A DNA stretch of 64,000 nucleotides from an uncultured Dysosmobacter sp. (GCA_934636905.1 CAKUBJ010000002.1:17340-81339); one strand, 5' to 3'. Shown: positions 16,303-26,409, counted from the stretch's first letter. The notes: generated by a model from the letters alone, not told the origin. Program-made: numbers and translations.

Positions 16303-17034
16303 TTACACAATGAACCCGCCGTCAACGGTGAGCACCTGCCCGGTGATGAAGCCTGCCCGCTCCGAGGCAAGGAACGCGGCGGCGGCAGCAATGTCCTCCG
16401 GAGTGCCCAGCCGCCCCAAAGGTGTTTCTCTTGCCAGATCGTCCAGCGTATCCTGCCCCAGCACCTGCACCATGTCGGTATTGATGACGCCGGGGGCCAC
16501 GCAGTTGACCCGGATGCCGGAGGGTGCCAGTTCCATGGCCAGAGAGCGGGTGAGGGCAATGATGGCCGCCTTGGTGCAGGCATAGGCCACCTCGCAGCTG
16601 GCGCCCCGCTGCCCCCAGATGGAGGAGATGTTGACGATGCAGCCCCGCTTTTCGGAAATCATATGGGGAAGAACCGCCTTGATGGTGTTCCGGGCGCCCC
16701 CCAGATTGACCGCCAGATAGCGGTTCCACATCTCGTCGGAAATATCCTGAAACAGGCTCTGTCCCGCCACGCCGGCATTGTTTACCACCAGTTCCACCGG
16801 GCCGAAGGTCTGCGTCAGCCGCCGCACCATTTCTTCTACGGCGGCGCCGTCCGCCACGTCTGCCTGAAAGGCCGCCGCCTGACAGCCCTCCCCGGTCAGT
16901 TCCTCCACCAGTTCCTGCGCCTTGTCCCTGTGGGTCAGATAGTTGATGCCCACGGCCCAGCCCTGATGGGCCAGTTCCCGGGCGACGGCGCGGCCGATGC
17001 CCCGGGAGGAGCCGGTAATCAATGCGCTTTTCAT
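16303..17034 (-). CDS. short-chain dehydrogenase/reductase, FabG-like
   Basis: A 243-residue classical SDR with an NAD(P) motif TGSSRGIG at 7-14, NNAG near 88, and catalytic Ser (NISSIWG), Tyr and Lys (YACTK) in order. It ends LTVDGGFIV like FabG. FabG reduces 3-oxoacyl-ACP in fatty acid synthesis, but no other fab gene is nearby, so another carbonyl substrate is possible. ATG 17034 has AAGGAGG 6 nt ahead; the longer upstream frame lacks homology. Confidence 0.85.
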   Translation of the reverse strand: MKSALITGSSRGIGRAVARELAHQGWAVGINYLTHRDKAQELVEELTGEGCQAAAFQADVADGAAVEEMVRRLTQTFGPVELVVNNAGVAGQSLFQDISDEMWNRYLAVNLGGARNTIKAVLPHMISEKRGCIVNISSIWGQRGASCEVAYACTKAAIIALTRSLAMELAPSGIRVNCVAPGVINTDMVQVLGQDTLDDLARETPLGRLGTPEDIAAAAAFLASERAGFITGQVLTVDGGFIV

Positions 17035-17137
17035 AGAATGCCTCCTTGTTGTAAATCCGGCGGAAATTATACCATTTCCCCGGCAGAATGTAAAGGAGGA
17101 GCCGGCAGGAGGCTCCTTCTCATAACGGCGGAACGCA

Positions 17138-17167
17138 GCAGGGAGCCGGCGAAAGCCGGCTCCCTGC
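17138..17167 (-). terminator. hairpin downstream of oppA
   Basis: GCAGGGAGCCGGC and GCCGGCTCCCTGC form a 13-bp stem with a GAAA loop (TTTC on the minus strand). It lacks a long T-run but is the only strong hairpin after the opp operon. Confidence 0.55.
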
Positions 17168-17254
17168 CTGTTGCTGTATCCCCCTGTCCGGCACGCAGTT
17201 CCCTTCCGGGTCTGCTCTGCCATAGGGGTTTTGATTTTTTCTGCCGGCAGACGC

Positions 17255-19006
17255 TTACTTGCTGCGGCCGAACTGGCAGTCGTTGTTGCCGGAGGTGGTG
17301 ATCCACATTTCCAGCATATTGATGGGGTCGTTGTAGTCGGCCAGCCAGCCTTCCCGGGCGAAGTCAAAGTTGCCGTTCTTGCGCTCCTGCAGGAAGACGT
17401 TCCAGTCCTGAGACTGAATGGTCATCTGGATGCCCACGGCAGCCAGATCCTGCTGCATGGCTTCCGCCACCGCCACATGGCCGGAGCCGTCGTTGGTCAG
17501 GTACTCGATGGAGATGGGCGTCTCGGCGGAGAGCATCCCGCTTTCATCGAACTTGTAGCCGGCGGCCTTCAGCAGGGTGCGGGCCTCCTCCAGCGTGGCC
17601 TCGTAGTTGTTGTTGATGCCGTAGGGGTCGAAGTAGCCCTGATCCTCCACGTTGGTCTTGAACACGCCGCCGTTGCCGTCCGCCATACCCACGGGGATGA
17701 AGGAGTTGGCGGCAATCTGACCGGTCTGACCCACGTTCTCGCAGATGTACTCACGGTCAATGAGGATGTTGAAGGCCTTGCGCATACAGGCGGCCTGCTC
17801 CGGGGTCTTGCCGTCGAAAATGGAACTGTTGGCGTTGAAGGCCGCATAATAGGTGCCCAGATTGTCCACAATGTGGAACTCGGGGTCGTTCAGCAGGGAC
17901 TGGATCTCATCGTTGGGGACGGTGTCGATCATGTCCACGTTATCGGACTTATAGGCGGCATAGATGGCGGTATCATCCGCGGAGAGCATGAACTCCAGAG
18001 TTTCCAGAGAAACATTGTCCGCGCCGTACCAGTAGGGGTTCTTGACATAGGTCATGGAGGTGTCGTGGGACCAGGCCGTGCACATGAAGGGGCCGTTGCT
18101 GACGAAGCCGGCGTCCTGGCACCATGCACCGGGAGAGGTTTCCCAGCCGGAGGCGGACTCCACGGCAGACTGCTTGACGGGATAGAAGGTGGGGAACGCC
18201 ATCAGATCCTCCATGTAGGCGCAGGGTGCGGTGAGGGTGAAGGTCAGGGTGGTGGCGTCGGTGGCAGTGACGGCCAGATCATCGGGATAGCCGGCAAAGC
18301 CCGCAAAGAAGTAGCTGTAGTCGGCGGCGGTGGCGGTGGAGGCCGCACGCTTCCAGGAGTATTCAAAGTCGGCGGCGGTGAGATCCGAGCCGTCAGACCA
18401 CTTCAGGCCGTCCTGCAGGGTGACGGTGTAGTTCAGGCCGTCCTCGCTGACGGTATAGCCGGTGGCACAGGCAGGCACCGTGTGCCCCTCGGCATTGTAG
18501 GTGTACAGGCCGGAGAAGGAAGCGGCCGCCAGGCAGGCGCCGTCCACGGAGCTGTTCAGGGCGGGATCCAGGAAGTTCGGCTCAGAGGCCAGGTTCAGCC
18601 GCAGGGTGGTGGAGCCGTTGGTCATCTTGACATCCTGGAAGAACTTGGTGCCGAACACGTTGGCATACATGCCCTCCACATAGCTCTTGAGCATGTAGAT
18701 GTCATTGTAGTAGTAAATGGGAAGGATGCAGTAGTTGGACATCAGAATGTCCTCGGCTTCATGCATCAGTTCCGTACGCTTGGCGTAGTCGGTTTCGGCC
18801 TTGATCTCGTCGATCAGGGTGTTGTACTGATCCCAGTCATTGATGGGGTCAATAAAGGCATCGCTGACCAGCGTGGCCGCATCGGGGACGGTTTCATCGG
18901 TGCCGGAGTTGGTGGTGCCGCTGGGTGCGTCGGTCTTCTGACCGCCGCAGGCAGCCAGAGACAGCGCCATCACCAGCGCAAGAATCAGGGCAAGGCTTCT
19001 TTTCAT
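17255..19006 (-). CDS. oppA: oligopeptide ABC transporter substrate-binding lipoprotein
   Basis: A 583-residue extracytoplasmic solute-binding protein of the OppA/DppA family (SBP_bac_5). Lipobox LAAC places the lipid-modified Cys at residue 20. The LRLNLASEPNFLDPALNSS start of the mature domain and the GWLADYNDPINMLEMW ending are typical. An insertion of about 90 residues (GTNSGTDETVPDAATLVSDAF onward) precedes the domain; it looks like a partial duplication of the C-terminal lobe sequence (DWDQYNTLIDEIKAETD). Last gene of the opp cluster, with its own promoter and a hairpin separating it from oppF, suited to higher expression than the permease genes. GGAGG precedes the ATG. Confidence 0.92.
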   Translation of the reverse strand: MKRSLALILALVMALSLAACGGQKTDAPSGTTNSGTDETVPDAATLVSDAFIDPINDWDQYNTLIDEIKAETDYAKRTELMHEAEDILMSNYCILPIYYYNDIYMLKSYVEGMYANVFGTKFFQDVKMTNGSTTLRLNLASEPNFLDPALNSSVDGACLAAASFSGLYTYNAEGHTVPACATGYTVSEDGLNYTVTLQDGLKWSDGSDLTAADFEYSWKRAASTATAADYSYFFAGFAGYPDDLAVTATDATTLTFTLTAPCAYMEDLMAFPTFYPVKQSAVESASGWETSPGAWCQDAGFVSNGPFMCTAWSHDTSMTYVKNPYWYGADNVSLETLEFMLSADDTAIYAAYKSDNVDMIDTVPNDEIQSLLNDPEFHIVDNLGTYYAAFNANSSIFDGKTPEQAACMRKAFNILIDREYICENVGQTGQIAANSFIPVGMADGNGGVFKTNVEDQGYFDPYGINNNYEATLEEARTLLKAAGYKFDESGMLSAETPISIEYLTNDGSGHVAVAEAMQQDLAAVGIQMTIQSQDWNVFLQERKNGNFDFAREGWLADYNDPINMLEMWITTSGNNDCQFGRSK

Positions 19007-19047
19007 GGGGGTTCCTCCTTTTCATTTTTGTTCCGGGACAGTCTGCC

Positions 19048-19079
19048 CCGTTCCCGCTTTCCAGGGAAAGCGGGAACGG
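19048..19079 (-). terminator. hairpin between oppA's promoter and oppA
   Basis: CCGTTCCCGCTTTCC and GGAAAGCGGGAACGG form a perfect 15-bp stem with a 2-nt centre. It lies within the oppA 5' leader, so it may be an attenuator or an mRNA-stabilising stem rather than the end of oppBCDF. Confidence 0.5.
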
Positions 19080-19125
19080 CAGGGGCCCCTGCCGTGAGTT
19101 GGGAAAACTGTTCCGAAAACGATTT

Positions 19126-19154
19126 ATTATACACATTTCGTGTATTTTACGAAA
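19126..19154 (-). promoter_or_regulatory. separate promoter for oppA with overlapping dyad
   Basis: On the minus strand: TTTCGT (19149-19154), a 17-nt spacer and TATAAT (19126-19131). A perfect inverted repeat, ATTTCGT with ACGAAAT and 7 nt between them, spans 19135-19155 over the -35 box and spacer. It is a likely repressor site. Confidence 0.55.
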
Positions 19155-19221
19155 TCATAGCACAGCGCCTGTGCCGGGATCAATGGGCAATCTCTCAGAA
19201 ATTTCCGCAGAACCTGCGGGC

Positions 19222-20177
<956 letters not shown>

Positions 20178-20181
<4 letters not shown>

Positions 20182-21185
20182 GCCTCTGCGCCTCCCTTCT
20201 CTGCCTGCCGTTTGACGTTCATCCAGCAGGCAGCCTGATGCTTTCCGTTGATGGTCATCTCCCGGGGCGGCTCCTCCAGACAGATTTTCATGGCCTCATC
20301 GCACCGGGCGCAGAAAGCACAGCCCTTGGGCAGATTCAGCACGTTGATGGGGGTGCCGGCAATGGGAATCAGCTTCTCCTTCATGTTCCCCACGTTGGGG
20401 ATGGAGCGCAGAAGCCCCCGGGTATACTCATGGCAGGGGTTGTAGAAAATTTCGTCCGCCGTGCCCCGTTCGCAGACCTGACCGCCGTACATGACGATGA
20501 TATTGTCGCACATATCGGCAATCACCCCCAGATCGTGGGTCACAAGGATCACCGCCATGCCCATCTTCTCCTGAAGTTCCTGCATCAGTTCCAGAATCTG
20601 GGCCTGAATGGTCACGTCCAGCGCGGTGGTAGGCTCGTCGGCAATGAGGATATCCGGCTCGCAGGCCAGCGCCATGGCAATCATCACCCGCTGGCGCATG
20701 CCGCCGGAAAGCTCGTGGGGGTACTGTCTGACCCGCTTTTCCGGCTCGTTGATTCCCACCAGTTCCAGCATCTCCACCGCCCGGGCCCGGGCCTCGGCGC
20801 CCCGGCGGGAGGTGTGCAGTTCAATGGCCTCCCGCAGCTGGTTGCCGATGGTGAACACCGGGTTCAGGCTGGTCATGGGATCCTGAAACACAATGGAGCA
20901 GCATTTGCCCCGGAAGCCGCTCATCTGTCTGGGAGTCCATGTGGTAAGATCCTCGCCCTTGTAATAGATATGGCCGTCGGTGATCCTGCCGGTATCCGCC
21001 AGAATCTGCATGATGGAATACGCCGTCACGCTCTTGCCGGAGCCGGATTCCCCCACGATGCCCAGCACCTCGCCGGCATCCAGATCGAAGGATACGCCGT
21101 TGACGGCGTGCACCTCGCCGGAATCGGTGAAGAAGGAGGTGTGCAGGTTCTGCACGCTCAGAAGATGTTCATTCATACCGTTCAC
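20178..21185 (-). CDS. oppD: oligopeptide ABC transporter ATP-binding protein OppD
   Basis: A 335-residue ATPase partner of OppF. Walker A GESGSGKS near 44, signature LSGGMRQR near 160, Walker B ILIADEPTTALD near 182, and the CAFCARCDEAMKIC Cys cluster near 290. It lies 3 nt after oppC. OppD and OppF form the heterodimer that powers uptake. Confidence 0.95.
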
Positions 21186-21188
21186 CTC

Positions 21189-22265
21189 TCACCGTTTCAG
21201 CTTGGGATCGAAGGCGTCCCGCAGGCCGTCCCCCAGCAGGTTCAGGCTCAGTACAATCAGGCAGATCATCAGTGCGGGGAACACCAGCTTGTAGGGATAG
21301 CTCTGAAGCCCCTCCCGGGCGGCGTTGGCCAGCGAGCCAAGAGAGGGCATGGGCGCCCGGACACCCAGCCCCACGAAGCTCAGGTAGCTCTCCGTGAAAA
21401 TGGCGGAGGGCACCTGCAGCGCCGTGGAGATAATAATCACGGACAGGCAGTTGGGCAGGATGTGCTTCCGGATGATCCGCCCCGGCCGCGCCCCGATGGA
21501 GCGGGCCGCCAGAATATACTCGTTCTGCTTGATGGACAGGATCTGTCCCCGGATCAGCCGCGCCATGCCCACCCAGTACAGCAGGCCAAAGACGATGAAG
21601 ATGGAAACCATGTTGGTGCCCAGCCGGGCAAATACCGTTCCCGTCAGGTTCAGCCGCTGATCCAGCACCACCGACAGCAGGATGATGATCAGCATATCCG
21701 GCAGGGCGTAGATAATATCCACAATCCGCATCATAATCAAGTCTGTTCGCCCGCCTATATAGCCGGAAACACTGCCGTAAATCATGCCGATGATCAGCAC
21801 GATGAGGCTGGCGAAAATGCCCACTACCAGAGACACCCGCGTCCCGTAGATGACCCGGATGAAATAGTCCCGGCACTGCTCATCGGTGCCGAAGATGTGG
21901 GGGAAGCGCTGGCCGCCCTCGGCGATATACTGCTGCTCCATCTCGCTGTAGGCAAAGGGAGCCAGATTCTTGGCGCCCTTGTCCCGCCTGCCGTTGACGG
22001 AGAGGATTTCCTCATACCGGTAGGGCACAATCATGGGGGCGACGATGATGGTAATGAGCACCACGGTGAGGATGGCGAGGCTCATCACCGCCAGCGGGTT
22101 TTTCAGCAGCTTGCGCATTCCGTCCCGGAAGAAGGTGGTGCTCTCGCTCATCACGTCCTGCTGACGCTTTTCCTCCTCCGTGGCCTTCTCGAATTTCTTC
22201 AGGTCGATCTGGGTGCTGAGGATCTGCTTTTTTGGCATTGCGTCCGCATGGTAATTGTTGTCCAT
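21189..22265 (-). CDS. oppC: oligopeptide ABC transporter permease OppC
   Basis: A 358-residue permease. A long cytoplasmic N terminus (about 65 residues, with the OppC_N segment FRDGMRKLLKNPLAVMS) precedes the first helix. The binding-protein-dependent transport domain follows, with the EAA-type motif (EYILAARSIGARPGRIIRKHIL). A large extracytoplasmic loop (about 95-155) is normal for OppC. It begins 14 nt after oppB. Confidence 0.93.
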   Translation of the reverse strand: MDNNYHADAMPKKQILSTQIDLKKFEKATEEEKRQQDVMSESTTFFRDGMRKLLKNPLAVMSLAILTVVLITIIVAPMIVPYRYEEILSVNGRRDKGAKNLAPFAYSEMEQQYIAEGGQRFPHIFGTDEQCRDYFIRVIYGTRVSLVVGIFASLIVLIIGMIYGSVSGYIGGRTDLIMMRIVDIIYALPDMLIIILLSVVLDQRLNLTGTVFARLGTNMVSIFIVFGLLYWVGMARLIRGQILSIKQNEYILAARSIGARPGRIIRKHILPNCLSVIIISTALQVPSAIFTESYLSFVGLGVRAPMPSLGSLANAAREGLQSYPYKLVFPALMICLIVLSLNLLGDGLRDAFDPKLKR

Positions 22266-22279
22266 TCCCCGTGCCCTCC

Positions 22280-23191
22280 TCAGTCATATTGAATGCGGGG
22301 ATCCACAACCTTATACAGCAGGTCGCAGATCAGGTTTGCCAGCACCATCAGGGTCGCCAGGAAAATGGTGGTGGCCATAATCAGGGTATAGTCCCGGTTG
22401 GTAATGGCGCTGACGAATTTGCTGCCGATGCCGCCTACGGTGAAAATCGTTTCCACCACCATGGAGCCGGTGATGATATAGGCAATCTGGGGGCCGGCGT
22501 AGGTGATGACGGGAATCAGGGAGTTCCGCAGGGCGTGCTTGAAAATCACCTTCCAGCGGTTGACGCCCTTGGCCTTGGCGGTGCGGATGTAGTCCTGACT
22601 CAGGGCATCCAGCATACTGGTTTTGGCCAGCCGGGTGGTGTAGGCCATGGGATAGGCCGACAGGGCAATCACCGGCAGGGTATAGTGCACCTCCGTAGCG
22701 CTCCACACCGGGAACCACTCCAGCTTGATGGCAAACACCAGAAGCAGCAGTGTCGCCAGCACAAAGCTGGGCACCGCGGTAAACAGCGTGGAGAAGAACA
22801 CAATCAGCCGATCCGGCCATTTGTTCCGCATCAGCGCCGCCAGACTGCCGAAAATAATGCCGCACACCAGCGCCAGAGAGATGGCCATCAGGCCCAGCTT
22901 GGCGGAGACGGGGAAGGAGTCCTTGATAATATCCGTGATGTTGCGGCCGTTTTTCAGGGAAACGCCGAAGTCCCCCTTCAGCAGGTTGCCCATATACAGC
23001 AGGAACTGCTCCGGCAGCGGCTTATCCAGATGATAGCGCGCCTCCAGCGCCGCAACGGTGGCAGGATCCAGCGCCTTCTCCCGGTTAAAGGGGCCGCCCG
23101 GCACCATATGCATCACGAAAAACGTGATGGCGCTGATGAGGAAAACCGTCAGGATTGCAAGCAGCACCCGCTTGATAACGTACCGTGTCAC
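22280..23191 (-). CDS. oppB: oligopeptide ABC transporter permease OppB
   Basis: A 303-residue permease with six or so helices and the EAA motif around DYIRTAKAKGVNRWKVIFKHAL. The start is a GTG at 23191 with AAGGAGG 7 nt upstream. First gene of oppBCDF, preceded by a roughly 230-nt leader containing a terminator-like hairpin. Confidence 0.93.
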   Translation of the reverse strand: MTRYVIKRVLLAILTVFLISAITFFVMHMVPGGPFNREKALDPATVAALEARYHLDKPLPEQFLLYMGNLLKGDFGVSLKNGRNITDIIKDSFPVSAKLGLMAISLALVCGIIFGSLAALMRNKWPDRLIVFFSTLFTAVPSFVLATLLLLVFAIKLEWFPVWSATEVHYTLPVIALSAYPMAYTTRLAKTSMLDALSQDYIRTAKAKGVNRWKVIFKHALRNSLIPVITYAGPQIAYIITGSMVVETIFTVGGIGSKFVSAITNRDYTLIMATTIFLATLMVLANLICDLLYKVVDPRIQYD

Positions 23192-23221
23192 ACAATTACC
23201 TCCTTAGAGAACTAATGCAGT

Positions 23222-23253
23222 AAAATAAAAAACACCCTCGATCAACAGGGGGT
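23222..23253 (-). promoter_or_regulatory. terminator-like hairpin in the opp leader (possible attenuator)
   Basis: On the minus strand, ACCCCCT pairs with AGGGTGT (one mismatch), followed by GTTTTTTATTTT, 30 nt before the oppB start codon. It sits inside the presumed 5' untranslated region. Confidence 0.45.
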
Positions 23254-23424
23254 AAACGCACCCGGCGGCAGGTTGTGCCGTCAGGCAGGAGCAGTTTTGC
23301 CAAACCGGCAGCGGCGCCGGACGTGGTAAGCACACATGGAATACAGTTGTATTTCAGGAATGTTTGGGCACAGCGGTGCTCGTCAAAACCGTGTTCGCCC
23401 TGAAAGATCAAGGGATTTCTTTAT

Positions 23425-23453
23425 AATATACTGGTTTAGACTCCTTATGTCAA
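23425..23453 (-). promoter_or_regulatory. promoter of the opp operon
   Basis: On the minus strand: TTGACA (23448-23453), a 17-nt spacer and TATATT (23425-23430). It implies a leader of about 225 nt. Confidence 0.75.
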
Positions 23454-23615
23454 CCGATTCCGGTATAATTTTTTGTACAGATTTCCGAAAATGCCGCAAA
23501 AAGCGCAAAAAACTGCCAGCTTTTCAATATTTTCTTAAAATTGGGAAAACCGCGCCGGAGAGGGCAGGCTTTTTCGGAAGTCCCCGCCTTCGCCTCTTTT
23601 TCCGTCGGAAAACAG

Positions 23616-23651
23616 AAAAACCGGGGTGTGCCGCAGCGCGGTACACCCCGG
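23616..23651 (-). terminator. terminator of xpt
   Basis: CCGGGGTGT and ACACCCCGG form a 9-bp stem with TTTTTCTG after it on the minus strand. Between it and the xpt stop (23652-23744) nothing else is seen. Confidence 0.75.
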
Positions 23652-23744
23652 GGTTTGATTCGCTTCTTTCCGCTTCCGGCGCCGAAAATCCGGAACCCAT
23701 GCCGGAAGCCGCCGTTTTCACGGTGTGCCTTTCCGACAGAGGGC

Positions 23745-24320
23745 TTACTCCTCCCGGAAGACGATATGCCCCGGCTCGGCGGAGTCGATGATGGCCAGAG
23801 ACTTCAGGTTAAAGCCGGCGGCGCGCAGACGGTCGCCGCCCCCCTGAAAGCCCTTTTCCACGGCGCAGCCGATGCCCACCAGTTCCGCCCCTGCGGCGGT
23901 GACGATGTCGCACAGCCCCCGCATGGCTTCGCCGTTGGCCATGAAGTCGTCAATGATGAGCACCTTGTCGTCGGCGGAGAGCCATTCCTTGCTCACCAGC
24001 AGGGTAACCTTCTTTTTGTAGGTGTAGGAGTAGATGTCGCTTTTGTACAGGCCGCCCTCAATATTGTCGCTCTTGGCCTTTTTGGCAAAGAGCATGGGCT
24101 TGTGATAGTGCATGGCCACGGCCTCCGCCAGTGCAATGCCGCTGGCCTCGGCGGTGAGAATCAGGGTCACTTTGTCCATGTCGAAGTACTTCCCGAACTC
24201 CTCCGCAATCCGACCCAGCAGGCCGGTGTCAATCCGGTGATTCAGAAAGCCGTCCACCTTGATGATGTTCCCGGGCAGAACCTTGCCCTCTTTTACAATG
24301 CGCTCCTTCAACTCCTGCAT
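23745..24320 (-). CDS. xpt: xanthine phosphoribosyltransferase
   Basis: A 191-residue type I phosphoribosyltransferase that turns xanthine and PRPP into XMP for purine salvage. PRPP-binding loop VLIIDDFMANGEA near 124, TLILTAEASGIALA near 46, and the KAKSDN and SKEW flexible-loop residues match Xpt. The ATG at 24320 with GAGGG upstream gives the standard length. Firmicutes xpt is often preceded by a guanine riboswitch, but I do not see its conserved core here. Monocistronic, with its own promoter and terminator. Confidence 0.95.
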   Translation of the reverse strand: MQELKERIVKEGKVLPGNIIKVDGFLNHRIDTGLLGRIAEEFGKYFDMDKVTLILTAEASGIALAEAVAMHYHKPMLFAKKAKSDNIEGGLYKSDIYSYTYKKKVTLLVSKEWLSADDKVLIIDDFMANGEAMRGLCDIVTAAGAELVGIGCAVEKGFQGGGDRLRAAGFNLKSLAIIDSAEPGHIVFREE

Positions 24321-24385
24321 ATCAACAACCCTCACAGTTTCATAAAGTAATGATGGAAAACGTTTTTGCCATAGGATACTCTCCT

Positions 24386-24414
24386 ATTATCCCGGATTTC
24401 GACAGGTTTTGCAA
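24386..24414 (-). promoter_or_regulatory. promoter of xpt
   Basis: On the minus strand: TTGCAA (24409-24414), a 17-nt spacer and GATAAT (24386-24391). Confidence 0.65.
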
Positions 24415-24496
24415 GTGTTTTTCCCAACAAAAAGCATCTGTCAAAAGGTGATACCTTTGTGAAAATGACCGCCGCCGAAAGACAAATGGGAAAATA

Positions 24497-24523
24497 CCGC
24501 GCCGTGCGGGACGCACAGCGCGG
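24497..24523 (-). terminator. terminator of mrp
   Basis: ACCGCGC and GCGCGGT enclose an inner TGTGCG/CGCACG stem; ATTTTCCCATTT follows on the minus strand. Confidence 0.6.
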
Positions 24524-24533
24524 TCTGAAGCGG

Positions 24534-25352
24534 TTATTTTCCTTCCAGCCTGTCGGCGGCGGCGCTGAGCCAGTCCCCCTGAAAAGACTCGATTTTCCCG
24601 GCGTCCGTCAAAGCCGCCAGTGCCGGGTCGATGGGCATCTCCGCCAGCAGGGGCAGCTTCCGCTCCGCGGCGGCCTGGGCGGTTTTGCCCTCTCCGAAGA
24701 GATAAATCTTCTTGCCGCAGTCCGGGCAGGCCACATAACTCATGTTCTCCACCAGACCCACAATAGGGACTTCCATCATCTCCGCCATCTTCACGGCCTT
24801 TTCCACCACCATGCCCACCAGTTCCTGGGGGGAGGCCACAATAATGATGCCGTCCAGGGGGATGGACTGGAACACGGACAGGGACACGTCGCCGGTGCCC
24901 GGCGGCATATCCACAAACAGATAGTCGCAGTTCCAGAGGACGTCCGTCCAGAACTGCTGCACCACGCCGGAAATCACGGGGCCGCGCCAGATGACGGGGT
25001 CGGTTTCATGCTCCAGCAGCAGATTGATGGACATAATCTGGATTCCGGTTCCGGACTCCATGGGAATCAGGGCGTTCTCCGTGCCCATGGCGCGGCCATG
25101 GACGCCGAAAGCCTTGGGGATGGAGGGGCCGGTAATGTCGGCGTCCATAATGCCCACCTGATACCCCCTGCGGCGCATGGTCACCGCCAGCTGGCTGGTG
25201 ACCATGGATTTGCCCACGCCGCCCTTGCCGGACACAATGCCGTACACCTTGCCCACACGGGCCTCCGGATGATGGGCCTTCAACAAAGACTGAGGCTCCC
25301 GGGAGGAACAGCTCTCTCCGCAGGTGGAGCAGTCATGCGTGCACTCGCTCAT
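24534..25352 (-). CDS. mrp: Mrp/NBP35-family Fe-S cluster carrier ATPase
   Basis: A 272-residue P-loop protein of the Mrp/ApbC family that binds and delivers Fe-S clusters to apoproteins. N-terminal Cys at 4, 8, 11 and 15 form a possible cluster site. The deviant Walker A is SGKGGVGKS at 41-49, Walker B is YLFVDMPPGTGD near 145, and the C-terminal CPDCGK gives the CxxC needed for the bridging cluster. The N-terminal Cys cluster resembles NBP35 more than plain Mrp. Monocistronic. Confidence 0.92.
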   Translation of the reverse strand: MSECTHDCSTCGESCSSREPQSLLKAHHPEARVGKVYGIVSGKGGVGKSMVTSQLAVTMRRRGYQVGIMDADITGPSIPKAFGVHGRAMGTENALIPMESGTGIQIMSINLLLEHETDPVIWRGPVISGVVQQFWTDVLWNCDYLFVDMPPGTGDVSLSVFQSIPLDGIIIVASPQELVGMVVEKAVKMAEMMEVPIVGLVENMSYVACPDCGKKIYLFGEGKTAQAAAERKLPLLAEMPIDPALAALTDAGKIESFQGDWLSAAADRLEGK

Positions 25353-25493
25353 AAATCATCGTTCTCCTTTTCCTGTTTTCTTTGATTGCAGCCGGCTGCG
25401 GCGGCATGGGGACAGCACCGGAGCCGGCAGGTTATTCCTCATTCATTATACCCTTTCCGCCGGTTTCGTCAACACCCGGAAGGGCGGCAGGCG

Positions 25494-26252
25494 CTACGCG
25501 TGCAGCAGCAGGGAGCGGACGGTGATGTTGACGCCCCCCAGAATAAACAGCGCAATGGCCAGTTTTTCCAGCGTGTCGTTCCGGATGTGTCCGGAGAGAA
25601 GGCGGGCAATCCCGTAGGAAACCAGCAGCGCCGCTCCGGAAATCAGGGAGAATTGCAGACAGGCAGCGTCCAGCATCCCGCTGCCGCAGTACAATGCCAG
25701 CCGGAAGAGGTTTTCTCCCCAGAACAGGAAGCAGATGCTTCCCTTGAACTCCTCGTAATCTCTGGCCGTGCGCTGGAGGTACGCCACCAGAAACAGCCCG
25801 ATACCGAACAGGCCGCTGCATACGCCGGAGAAAAATGCTGCCAGATACCGTGCCGCAGGGTTCTCCCTGCGGCAGGAGGGGCGCGCCGTCCTCAGCTTCC
25901 GGGCGGCCATCTCCAGCCCCAGAAACGCCACCACAAGTCCCAGCGCCGTTTTCACCACCCAGGGCATGGAAAACCGCAGCAGCCACGTTCCCGGAATCAC
26001 GCCGGCCATCATGGCCAGCAGCATGGGCAGAATCCTGCGCCAGTCGAAGTGTTTCCGGTTCTGCCATACAATGCAGGTATTGACGCAGAGATCCGGCAGA
26101 AGGGTGCCGGGGGTAATCAGGGTATTGTCCAGCCGCAGGGACAGCAGCGGCGCGGAAATCAGCGGGTTGCCGAAGCCGATGAGCCATTTGACGGTGTAGG
26201 CCAGAAATTGAGCCAGAAAAATGAACAGAGTCACGTCCCATGTAAATTCCAT
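25494..26252 (-). CDS. TSUP family (TauE/SafE-like) membrane transporter
   Basis: A 252-residue membrane protein with about eight helices and the two-repeat layout of TSUP permeases. IGFGNPLISAPLL near 23 and FFSGVCSGLFGIGLFLVAYL near 142 are the paired signature segments. Relatives export sulfite, sulfoacetate or other organosulfur anions; the substrate here is open. The ATG at 26252 has GGGGAGG upstream. No sulfur gene is adjacent. Confidence 0.8.
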   Translation of the reverse strand: MEFTWDVTLFIFLAQFLAYTVKWLIGFGNPLISAPLLSLRLDNTLITPGTLLPDLCVNTCIVWQNRKHFDWRRILPMLLAMMAGVIPGTWLLRFSMPWVVKTALGLVVAFLGLEMAARKLRTARPSCRRENPAARYLAAFFSGVCSGLFGIGLFLVAYLQRTARDYEEFKGSICFLFWGENLFRLALYCGSGMLDAACLQFSLISGAALLVSYGIARLLSGHIRNDTLEKLAIALFILGGVNITVRSLLLHA

Positions 26253-26378
26253 AAGGCAGCCTCCCCAGTATGATACATATGAAATATAGCACATTCCCAT
26301 CGGAAAGGGAAGCCTGCTTTGCATCCGGAAGTGCGGCACATTTCCGACAGCCGGTTCCCATATGCCCATACAGGAGAA

Positions 26379-26404
26379 AGGGACGCGGCCTGAAAGACCG
26401 CGTC
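26379..26404. terminator. hairpin next to repeat copy E
   Basis: GGACGCGG and CCGCGTCC form an 8-bp stem with inner C/G pairs around TGAAAGA. As with the other copies, a GC-rich hairpin of private sequence adjoins the ACTGTC end of the repeat. Confidence 0.4.
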
Positions 26405-26409
26405 CCCGA

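Noticed and set aside
24321..24385. Guanine/xanthine riboswitch before xpt
   Set aside because: The conserved purine-riboswitch core and pairing loops are not present in this short leader.
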